From Pseudomonadota bacterium (GTDB taxonomy: Bacteria > Myxococcota > Bradymonadia > UBA4248): a stretch of DNA of 12,227 nt. The stretch covers positions 1 through 12,227 of the forward strand of contig JAGACY010000170.1 in the NCBI GenBank assembly GCA_017613855.1. Reading direction: 5' to 3'. The notes beneath the pieces are model-generated. The model saw only the letters and a list, made by a program, of their open reading frames with translations, searched no databases and was not told the origin of the DNA. Within the stretch, counting starts at the first letter, position 1; the number at the start of each line of letters is the position of its first letter. Shown here piece after piece: positions 4,923 through 11,138 of this stretch. The position numbers and the translations under genes were made by a program.

Positions 4923-5660
4923 CTAACCCTCGAGTTTTTCCATGATTTCATCGGAAATATCGGCATTGGTATAGACGTTCTGAACATCGTCATCATCTTC
5001 GAGAATACCGCAAAGACGGAGGATGGAGGCAGCCGCTTTTTCATCGACTTTGATGAGGTTCTGGGCGACTTTTGCGACTTCCATGGTATCAATTTTATAG
5101 CCGGCTTCTTCGAGTTTTTTGGCGACATTGGCGACATCACCGGGAGCAGTCACGATGGTACCATCTTCGTTGACATCGTCTGCACCGGCATCCAGAGCAG
5201 CCATCATCACTTCATCCTGATCGAGATTATCGCCTTCGAGCGTAATCTGGCCCAGGGTCTTAAACTGCCATGCAACCGAACCGGCTTCGCCTATCTGCCC
5301 GCCGTTCTTTGACATAATCGAACGGATGTTGGCAACGGTACGATTTTTATTATCGGTGAGCGTTTCGACCAGGATGGCCACACCGCCGGCACCATAGCCT
5401 TCGTAGGTATTCTGATCATAATGAACGGTTTCACCTTCGCCCGAACCACGTTTAATGGCGCGTTCTATGTTATCCTTGGGCATATTGCAGGCTTTAGCCT
5501 TCTGGATAGCGAGACGCAATGCCGAGTTGAATTCCGGATCCGTACCGGATTGAGCGGCAACGATGAGCTCGCGGACGACCTTCGTCCAGGATTGCGAACG
5601 TGCGGCGTCGGTTTTAGCTTTCTTATGCTTAATTGTACTCCATTTATTATGACCTGACAT
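4923..5660 (-). CDS. yebC: YebC/TACO1 family protein
   Basis: A 245-residue cytosolic protein of normal family length (E. coli YebC is 246). It opens with the signature MSGHNKWSTIKHKK, followed by NMPKDNIERAIKRG (59-72), YEGYGAGGVAILVE (86-99), DNKNRT (103-108) and GSVAWQF (127-133), and closes with VQNVYTNADI. Members were long annotated as transcriptional regulators; more recent work supports a role in translation, relieving ribosome stalling at proline-rich stretches, like mitochondrial TACO1. The start is fixed by conservation of the N-terminus and by GTGAGG (5670-5665) 4 bp before the ATG. It lies upstream of ruvC, but a terminator separates them. Its leader abuts the repeat-rich gap 5661-6125. 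Confidence 0.96.
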   Translation of the reverse strand: MSGHNKWSTIKHKKAKTDAARSQSWTKVVRELIVAAQSGTDPEFNSALRLAIQKAKACNMPKDNIERAIKRGSGEGETVHYDQNTYEGYGAGGVAILVETLTDNKNRTVANIRSIMSKNGGQIGEAGSVAWQFKTLGQITLEGDNLDQDEVMMAALDAGADDVNEDGTIVTAPGDVANVAKKLEEAGYKIDTMEVAKVAQNLIKVDEKAAASILRLCGILEDDDDVQNVYTNADISDEIMEKLEG

Positions 5661-5793
5661 AAAACCTCACATAAGGGACAATCTAAAAGAACCCATTGCA
5701 AGAGGGATGTCCCAGAGCCCTCTGAACTCGATGCCGTTTTTTTTACGCCAGTGAAAGCCTTGCGACAATATTTTTTTAGGAAAAAAATGCATC

Positions 5794-5842
5794 CCGCATT
5801 CCACATTCCACATTCCGCATTCCGCATTTCGCATTCCACATT
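5794..5842. repeat. Heptamer tandem array, 7 units of CCGCATT/CCACATT
   Basis: CCGCATT, CCACATT, CCACATT, CCGCATT, CCGCATT, TCGCATT, CCACATT in unbroken 7-bp register: the longest array in the window. Variation is almost confined to the third position of the unit (G or A). Confidence 0.9.
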
Positions 5843-5865
5843 CTGTATTAAAACAGCTATCCCCA

Positions 5866-5895
5866 TAAACTTCAGACTTTCCCTTTAGTTTTGTC
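5866..5895 (+). repeat. TTAGCTTCAGA-N8-TTAGTTTTGCA module, copy 5
   Basis: TAAACTTCAGA (5866-5876), spacer CTTTCCCT, TTAGTTTTGTC (5885-5895), then ATTC and the AATT of the next array. The half-boxes diverge slightly but spacing is kept. Confidence 0.75.
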
Positions 5896-5901
5896 ATTCA
5901 A

Positions 5902-5929
5902 TTGCGCATTGCGCATTGCGCATTGCGAA
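5902..5929. repeat. Heptamer tandem array, 3 x TTGCGCA + TTGCGAA
   Basis: Four units in register, bounded by AATT at 5900-5903 and 5928-5931 (28 bp apart). Confidence 0.9.
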
Positions 5930-5948
5930 TTAAAAATGCTCTTCACCT

Positions 5949-5978
5949 TTAGCTTCAGAGTCGCCCTTTAGTTTTGCA
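5949..5978 (+). repeat. TTAGCTTCAGA-N8-TTAGTTTTGCA module, copy 6
   Basis: TTAGCTTCAGA (5949-5959), spacer GTCGCCCT, TTAGTTTTGCA (5968-5978), then AATCC and the AATT of the next array. Confidence 0.8.
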
Positions 5979-5985
5979 AATCCAA

Positions 5986-6006
5986 TTCCGAATTCCGCAT
6001 TCCGAA
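5986..6006. repeat. Heptamer tandem array, TTCCGAA-TTCCGCA-TTCCGAA
   Basis: Three units bounded by AATT at 5984-5987 and 6005-6008 (21 bp apart). This closes the repeat cluster; unique leader DNA of the next gene starts at about 6010. Confidence 0.85.
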
Positions 6007-6040
6007 TTATTCACATCCCCGTCCCATATCCAAATAGTGA

Positions 6041-6069
6041 TTGACGTATCGATTGAATCGCAATATGAT
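6041..6069 (+). promoter_or_regulatory. Sigma-70 promoter of the HEAT-like lipoprotein gene
   Basis: TTGACG (6041-6046), 17-bp spacer, TATGAT (6064-6069): both boxes one mismatch from consensus at ideal spacing. The resulting leader of roughly 50 nt holds two small hairpins, AGCCC/GGGCT (6074-6089) and AGTGAT/ATCACT (6091-6111). The ribosome-binding site GGAG is at 6115-6118. Confidence 0.75.
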
Positions 6070-6125
6070 GCAGAGCCCGGTGTTGGGCTTAGTGATTAGC
6101 TTATTATCACTTACTGGAGATTAAC

Positions 6126-7910
6126 ATGACAATAAAGAATCGTGGGATTCAGCGTTACATTGGGCTTGGCCTGATTGCGGCAAGCTTTGGAATTTTATCT
6201 GGTTGCGGACAAATTGATGTCAATACCCAAGAGGGTCTTCTTGAAGCCCTCCAAAAAGGGGAAAAACTCGACAAGGCGATTCCCAAAGTTTCGGGTATGA
6301 TGGCAAGACCGGAAGAAATGAAACCTTATGTGCCTGCTTTGGTTGAAATGTACAAAAAAGGTTCCAATTTTGACCGTGAAGTTATCCAGGCATTGGCCAA
6401 CTCCATCGCTCCAGATGATCAGCCTCCGTTCTTACAGGATGAAGCCTTCAAGAAAGCTGCAAGTTCGACTGACTACAAACAGGTCATGCAGGCCGCTATC
6501 GGCATTAAAGCGACCAAAAATAAAGAAATCCAGGCCCAGCTTCTGAGCATTTATGATGCACAGATTAACCCCGAAGTTAAACGCGTTATCCTCGAGACCG
6601 GAACGACAATCGCAAGCACGGCCATCACACAAAAAGCCGTCTCAGTGCTCGAAGGCAATGTCGATGAAACCCCATTCACCCTTCTGCGTACCAGCTGCGA
6701 TGTACTCGCCTTCCAAAAAGATGAGTCTGCTGTCGATACTTTGATGCGCGTTGTTTACCACCAGGATGGCGTCGGTCGTACACTGACTGCCAACTGCACA
6801 CGTGCACTCCTCGCACTCGACAAATCCGTCGTTGCTCCCGTTCTCCTCACGGCTTTTAAGCTCGAAAATAAAGCATTGATGCAGTACGTGGATGCACATC
6901 CCGATACCCTTACCCCGGAAAGCTTGCGCAACAATACCGCAAACGCACTCGCACTCTATCGCTATCAGGAAGCTGTCGAGCCCATGCTCGATTACCTCGG
7001 CGATACCCGCACCATTCCCGTTCCCGGTACACTCGCCATTCGTCCGAATACCGATCAGGCATGGCAGATGTGGGCTGCACTCGTCGGCGTTGCTTCACAG
7101 TCGATCATCTTCTCACTCAATGATATTGGTATCCGCGGAAATCAACGCGCAAAACAAATTCTCACCGATATCTTCAACTGGACTCTCGCTTATCAGTCCA
7201 AATTCAAAAATGCCATTGAACTCACCGGTACTTCAAACATCGAAGTTTCTCAGCGCGTCAATGCATTCAGAGCCCTGCGCGAAAATGACCTCATTTCAAA
7301 CGAAGAAACCGTCGAAATGGTCAATTCCCTCAAGGGCGAAGAATTCGAAGATATGAACAAGTGGCGTCCCTATGCACGCGCTTCTATCGGTACCGATATG
7401 GTCACCTATTGCGCCATTACCTCCAAGAAAGGCGATACCGATACCGTTTGGGCTGCCTTTAATGCACTCAAATCAAACGAATTCAATGTTCCCGCACCCG
7501 AAAATCCCGATGAGCCCAAAAAAGATCATTACAATGACAACGTCTCAAAACGTATTGATGATGTTCGTCCCGCTTTCGTTCTCGCCGATTCCTGCAACGT
7601 CGATTTCGAATGCTACAAAAATGCTCTGAACAACAAATCCATCACCAATTACGAACGCATCAAGGCCATCTACGAACTCGGATATTCCGGGAAACATGAC
7701 TATTTCCAGGTCATTTGCGACGAATACAAGAATCTCGACGTCTTTGGTCAGCTCTATGGCACCAAATCACTCGCCATGCTCGGTACCAAAGAAGATGCCG
7801 ATACCATTCGTACTTTGATCAAAACACTCGGCCGTGAAATGAACCAGATCCAGTATCAGGCTGCCAAGCCCAACCTCGAAGGACTCATCACCATCCTCGA
7901 AAGCAAATAA
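6126..7910 (+). CDS. HEAT-like repeat lipoprotein of unknown function
   Basis: A 594-residue predicted lipoprotein. The N-terminus IQRYIGLGLIAASFGILSGC is a signal peptide with lipobox LSGC and lipidation at Cys27. The mature part looks all-helical and is built of paired-helix units typical of HEAT/armadillo-like solenoids, for example MKPYVPALVEMYKKGSNFD, DTLMRVVYHQDGVGRTL, NTANALALYRYQEAVEPML and the C-terminal VFGQLYGTKSLAMLGTKED. Such solenoids usually bind other proteins; no catalytic motif is visible. The start is supported by GGAG at 6115-6118 and a strong promoter. It is a single-gene unit with its own terminator. The family is not one I can name; similar lipoproteins occur in Myxococcota-like genomes, from memory. 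The lipoprotein call is firm, the solenoid call moderate. Confidence 0.8.
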   Translation: MTIKNRGIQRYIGLGLIAASFGILSGCGQIDVNTQEGLLEALQKGEKLDKAIPKVSGMMARPEEMKPYVPALVEMYKKGSNFDREVIQALANSIAPDDQPPFLQDEAFKKAASSTDYKQVMQAAIGIKATKNKEIQAQLLSIYDAQINPEVKRVILETGTTIASTAITQKAVSVLEGNVDETPFTLLRTSCDVLAFQKDESAVDTLMRVVYHQDGVGRTLTANCTRALLALDKSVVAPVLLTAFKLENKALMQYVDAHPDTLTPESLRNNTANALALYRYQEAVEPMLDYLGDTRTIPVPGTLAIRPNTDQAWQMWAALVGVASQSIIFSLNDIGIRGNQRAKQILTDIFNWTLAYQSKFKNAIELTGTSNIEVSQRVNAFRALRENDLISNEETVEMVNSLKGEEFEDMNKWRPYARASIGTDMVTYCAITSKKGDTDTVWAAFNALKSNEFNVPAPENPDEPKKDHYNDNVSKRIDDVRPAFVLADSCNVDFECYKNALNNKSITNYERIKAIYELGYSGKHDYFQVICDEYKNLDVFGQLYGTKSLAMLGTKEDADTIRTLIKTLGREMNQIQYQAAKPNLEGLITILESK

Positions 7911-7933
7911 TTTCACGCTGTTTTAAACCATTC

Positions 7934-7973
7934 AGACCAGATTGCGGACTTCCTCGATCTGGTCTTTTTTTTT
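7934..7973 (+). terminator. Intrinsic terminator of the HEAT-like lipoprotein gene
   Basis: AGACCAGAT (7934-7942) pairs perfectly with ATCTGGTCT (7957-7965), with a 14-nt loop, followed by nine T (7965-7973). Confidence 0.85.
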
Positions 7974-8007
7974 ATCTGGTTTTATGCGATTGTGGGGGCG
8001 GCCGCTT

Positions 8008-8072
8008 TTTTGGCTGCGCCAAAATACGCCGCCGCGATTTGGCTTTTGCCGCTTCGCGCCAATACGCCAAAT
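8008..8072. repeat. Palindromic repeat upstream of the AAA+ gene
   Basis: TTTTGGC/GCCAAAA around TGC (8008-8024) and a wider pair ATTTGGC (8037-8043) with GCCAAAT (8066-8072). The words GCGCCAAAATACGCC and GCGCCAATACGCC recur, at about 8016-8030 and 8056-8068. There is no T-run positioned as a terminator. It looks like an intergenic REP-type element. Confidence 0.5.
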
Positions 8073-8092
8073 CAATTATAAAAAACATACAA

Positions 8093-8120
8093 TTCCGCAT
8101 TACGCATTCCGAATTCCGAA
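8093..8120. repeat. Heptamer tandem array in the leader of the AAA+ gene
   Basis: TTCCGCA, TTACGCA, TTCCGAA, TTCCGAA, bounded by AATT at 8091-8094 and 8119-8122 (28 bp apart). It ends 7 bp before the chosen ATG, so the usual ribosome-binding-site position is taken up by repeat DNA. Confidence 0.9.
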
Positions 8121-8128
8121 TTAATATC

Positions 8129-10351
8129 ATGCAAACACCATCCCGCCCCAATATGCCTTCCAATCCCATGATTTCACACCTCGAACTCGAGCTCGATTGG
8201 CTCAGAGCACTCTTGCTCGTCAGGATTCGGGAAATGCAGGGCGTCGGATTATTGCCCGGAGCCGAAGATTTGCGCCCGGGGACGATCATTTATCCGCAGG
8301 AAGTCGAGGCCAGACTTCATGAAAAAGACAATCTCCCCGTGGATCCAACGCTCCCAGAAGTCGAAGCCAAAGCAAAACTCGCCGAAGTCGAATATCGCAG
8401 AAAACAATTCTACAATGAGCATGAGACGTTTGATCCTTCGTCCCCACTCGCCTTTTTAATGCAGCAATATCGCCTGAACAACGCACAATACCTGCTTTTG
8501 CTGCTCGTGACCGCACCCGTGTTTGATCCTTCTTTTTCGAGACTCTATGCTTTCATTCAAAATCACTTCGAACGCGATTACCCAACACTCTCTTTGTTTA
8601 TCGAGGTCTTTTCGAAGGATCACCATAATATCGCTTACCTCAACCGCCTCATTGCCCCCGGCAGCATCCTGCTCACCGAAGGACTCATCGAAATCCAGTA
8701 TGCCGCCAGCCATTTGCCACCCAATAAACAGCCCCTCTCACTTCCTCAAAGAATTCAGGCTTTTATTGGCGGCATCGATATGCTCGATTCCAATCTTGCC
8801 TCATACTCTGAGCTTCGCAGCCGCACATCACTGCGCACACCGACGATGCTCAGCGAAAAACAACACCACGAATGGTATTCCCGTATCGACAAGATCAAAG
8901 CACTCCTTCATACGGGAAAACCGCTCCCGCTTTGCTACATCACAGGGCCCGTCGGTGCCGGAAAACGCCGTTTTGCTCAGGAAGTGGCTGCACTCCTCGA
9001 CCGGGATTTGCTCTGCGTCGATATCAAAGCGCTTCAAAGCACCTACGAAAGTTTTTCCTATGGTGTGAGCTGCGCCTGCCGTGAGGCCATGCTTCACAAT
9101 GCGATTGTCTGCTTTTATGGCTGGGAAACACTCATTTTGCCAACCACGGCCGAAGATGCCAATTTCCATGCCCAGGTCACCGCAATGCACCTCAACGTCT
9201 GCCGTGTACTCGATTCCATCCTGGCATGGCATCCGCAGACCATCATCATTACTTGCCAGAATAGTGTCTCATTCCCGCCGCGCCTCGAAACCCGCAATGT
9301 CGAAGCACTCCGCCTGACCATGCCCGATCATATTACGAGCCGAAAACTCTGGGAAACGGCACTCCCGCCAATCAGGCGCGACGAAAACTGCGATATTCAG
9401 GCATATTCCGAGAATTTCCACCTCACTCCCGGGCAGATTTCCGAGGCTGTACGCGTGGCTTCCTATCAGTCAGAGCCAAGCCCCGTCGTCAATTCCGGCT
9501 ATATTATCGGTGCGGTAAAACAACAGATGCGCCACAGATTGAGCGAGCATGCCACATTGCTCGAAAAAACCTACAAATGGGAAGATCTCATCGTTACCAA
9601 GGATGTCGAAACCCAACTCAAAGAAATTGTCTACCGCTACCAATACAGGGCACGCGTCCTCGATGACTGGGGACTCGGCGATCGATTCGGTCACGATATC
9701 GGCTTATCCGCTTTGTTTGACGGCCCTCCGGGTACCGGTAAAAGTATGTGTGCATCACTCATTGCCAACGAAATCGGCATCGATATTTATCAGGTCGATC
9801 TTTCGCGCGTCATGTCCAAGTATGTCGGCGAAACCGAAAAGAATCTCGCCCAAATCTTTAATGAAGCCGAAAATGCCCAGGCCATGCTGCTTTTCGACGA
9901 AGCAGACTCCCTCTTTGGACAGCGTACCAATGTCAAGAATTCCAACGACAAATACGCAAACCTCGAAGTCAACTACCTGCTCCAGAGAATTGAACGATTC
10001 CCAGGCGTAGCCATTCTGACGACGAACTTCCCTGCCGGTATTGATGAAGCCTTTGCAAGACGTCTGTCTTTGCGCGTTTCCTTCCCCAAACCCTCCAAAG
10101 TCGAAAGAGCCAGACTCTGGCAATCGATGCTCAAATCCTCCAAACTCCCCAAGGGGAAGATCGATTATCGCGAACTGGCTACCGAATTCGAAATCAGCGG
10201 CGGTTACATCAAGAATTCCATATTGCGTGCTGCTTTTATTGCAGCATCCAATGATGGCGTCGTCGATCAGGATACACTGTGGCAGGCGGCCCGCATCGAA
10301 ATGAAGAGCATGGGCAGACTCGTATCCCATAATGATGAGGATGAAGGATGA
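8129..10351 (+). CDS. Winged-helix / tandem AAA+ ATPase, eCIS-ATPase-like
   Basis: A 740-residue cytosolic ATPase. Residues ~15-160 form an N-terminal winged-helix-like region (ELELDWLRALLLVRIREM; LNNAQYLLLLLVTAPVFDPSFSRLYAFIQNHFERDYPTL). A first AAA module follows at ~250-400 and looks inactive: its Walker A is GPVGAGKR (273-280, Arg where Ser/Thr is expected), and the Walker B acidic pair is replaced in AIVCFYGWE. The second AAA module (~490-720) looks active: Walker A GPPGTGKS (532-539), Walker B MLLFDE (586-591), sensor-1 Asn633 in TTN, arginine pair FARR (642-645) and GGYIKNSILRAA as sensor 2. This architecture recalls the ATPases of extracellular contractile injection systems (Afp15/PVC15 type) and stand-alone relatives. 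The ATG at 8129 is preferred over an upstream ATG (8039), whose extra 30 residues just translate the repeats; 8153 or 8168 remain possible. Its stop overlaps the next gene. Confidence 0.85.
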   Translation: MQTPSRPNMPSNPMISHLELELDWLRALLLVRIREMQGVGLLPGAEDLRPGTIIYPQEVEARLHEKDNLPVDPTLPEVEAKAKLAEVEYRRKQFYNEHETFDPSSPLAFLMQQYRLNNAQYLLLLLVTAPVFDPSFSRLYAFIQNHFERDYPTLSLFIEVFSKDHHNIAYLNRLIAPGSILLTEGLIEIQYAASHLPPNKQPLSLPQRIQAFIGGIDMLDSNLASYSELRSRTSLRTPTMLSEKQHHEWYSRIDKIKALLHTGKPLPLCYITGPVGAGKRRFAQEVAALLDRDLLCVDIKALQSTYESFSYGVSCACREAMLHNAIVCFYGWETLILPTTAEDANFHAQVTAMHLNVCRVLDSILAWHPQTIIITCQNSVSFPPRLETRNVEALRLTMPDHITSRKLWETALPPIRRDENCDIQAYSENFHLTPGQISEAVRVASYQSEPSPVVNSGYIIGAVKQQMRHRLSEHATLLEKTYKWEDLIVTKDVETQLKEIVYRYQYRARVLDDWGLGDRFGHDIGLSALFDGPPGTGKSMCASLIANEIGIDIYQVDLSRVMSKYVGETEKNLAQIFNEAENAQAMLLFDEADSLFGQRTNVKNSNDKYANLEVNYLLQRIERFPGVAILTTNFPAGIDEAFARRLSLRVSFPKPSKVERARLWQSMLKSSKLPKGKIDYRELATEFEISGGYIKNSILRAAFIAASNDGVVDQDTLWQAARIEMKSMGRLVSHNDEDEG

Positions 10352-11049
10352 GCGCATTGGACGGCAATATGCCGCATGCTTCATTCCTTCAGGATATCCA
10401 GAACTGGGTATGGAAGCGCTTTCCAACGCGTCAGCTTTCGGCTTCGGACATTTTTTATGTCATGCAGTGGGCCGAAACCGGCGTGCCCTCTATCTTTTTT
10501 ATTGATGGCTTCGAGGCCTGGCTCCGCGCCCACCCCAAAGAATTCATCACCAACGCCAATCTGGCCAATCTGAGATTCGAAGCGGATCGCATCATTGAGG
10601 GATACCGTTCCCTTCATCCTGTTCAGTTGCCCGTTGAGATAAACGTCGAAGATCCGTTCGAGACGATGCGGCATCGTCTCGAAATTCTTGGCAAATCCAC
10701 ACAAGATGAAGCGCTGCGCAAAGATCTGCGCAAAATATATCAACAAATACGCACTGCACAGCGCGAAACCCAATCCCAATACCCCGATTGGAACCAACGC
10801 GCTGAAAGTTTTTATACGTTAAAAGCCAGAGCACTCATCGTATGGGATGAATGTATCGAATCGCTCATAACACAATGTTTTTCCCGGCTCCCACAGGAAA
10901 AACAAGAAGAAATGAAGGTGCTCACACCCGCAGAAAATCTACATCTCCTGCGTCTCGGCGATGAAGCCCAGGAAATGTACAAAAAAACGCAGTTCCATCA
11001 GAGAATTGCCAAACATTATGAAATGGAATCCCTTTTGGATCCCATATAA
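10348..11049 (+). CDS. Uncharacterised helical protein, partner of the AAA+ ATPase
   Basis: A 233-residue protein whose ATG overlaps the stop of the ATPase gene (ATGA at 10348-10351), so the two are translationally coupled; AAGG at 10344-10347 and GAGG at 10337-10340 may serve as ribosome-binding sites. I do not recognise a named family. Residues 11-60 (DIQNWVWKRF, RQLSASDIFYVMQWAETGVP, FIDGFEAWL) follow a pattern I have seen in conserved hypothetical proteins of deltaproteobacteria (a short helical domain with 'W..GIP..V.L.GI'). The rest, from about 102, is strongly charged and helical (EALRKDLRKIYQQIRTAQRE; PQEKQEEMKVLTPAENLHLLRLGDEAQEMYKK). There is no signal peptide, membrane segment or catalytic motif. 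Given the coupling, it is probably a subunit, adaptor or substrate-recognition partner of the ATPase; this is inference. Confidence 0.8.
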   Translation: MSALDGNMPHASFLQDIQNWVWKRFPTRQLSASDIFYVMQWAETGVPSIFFIDGFEAWLRAHPKEFITNANLANLRFEADRIIEGYRSLHPVQLPVEINVEDPFETMRHRLEILGKSTQDEALRKDLRKIYQQIRTAQRETQSQYPDWNQRAESFYTLKARALIVWDECIESLITQCFSRLPQEKQEEMKVLTPAENLHLLRLGDEAQEMYKKTQFHQRIAKHYEMESLLDPI

Positions 11050-11053
11050 ATCA

Positions 11054-11086
11054 TTTGCGGCGTATTGCCATGGCAATAGCCGCAAA
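11054..11086 (+). other. Hairpin after the AAA+ operon
   Basis: TTTGCGGC (11054-11061) pairs with GCCGCAAA (11079-11086), enclosing the perfect 16-bp palindrome TATTGCCATGGCAATA (11063-11078). It lies 4 bp after the stop codon of the + operon. There is no U-tract on the + side, so it is not a canonical intrinsic terminator, although it may protect the mRNA 3' end. Confidence 0.55.
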
Positions 11087-11117
11087 AAAAAGCCGGGCGT
11101 ATCGCAGATAGCCCGGC
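11084..11117 (-). terminator. Intrinsic terminator of the outer-membrane protein gene
   Basis: On the minus strand GCCGGGC (complement of 11117-11111), inner TATC/GATA pairing, GCCCGGC (complement of 11098-11092), then eight T (complement of A11084-A11091). It lies just downstream of the stop at 11139. Its U-tract overlaps the right arm of the + strand hairpin. Confidence 0.85.
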
Positions 11118-11138
11118 AATTCACAAAACAGCGAACGA

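Noticed and set aside
5701..5723. Inverted repeat AGAGGG/CCCTCT upstream of yebC as an operator or attenuator
   Set aside because: The stem is only 6 bp with an 11-nt loop and is not followed by a T-run or overlapped by a promoter I can defend.
8039..8128. N-terminal extension of the AAA+ ATPase starting at ATG 8039
   Set aside because: The extra 30 codons cover a palindromic element and the heptamer array; the peptide is a translated repeat and there is no ribosome-binding site at 8039.
8129..11049. Complete contractile injection system locus
   Set aside because: Only an ATPase resembling the eCIS type is present; neighbours are a lipoprotein, an unknown helical protein and a beta-barrel, with no sheath, tube or baseplate genes.
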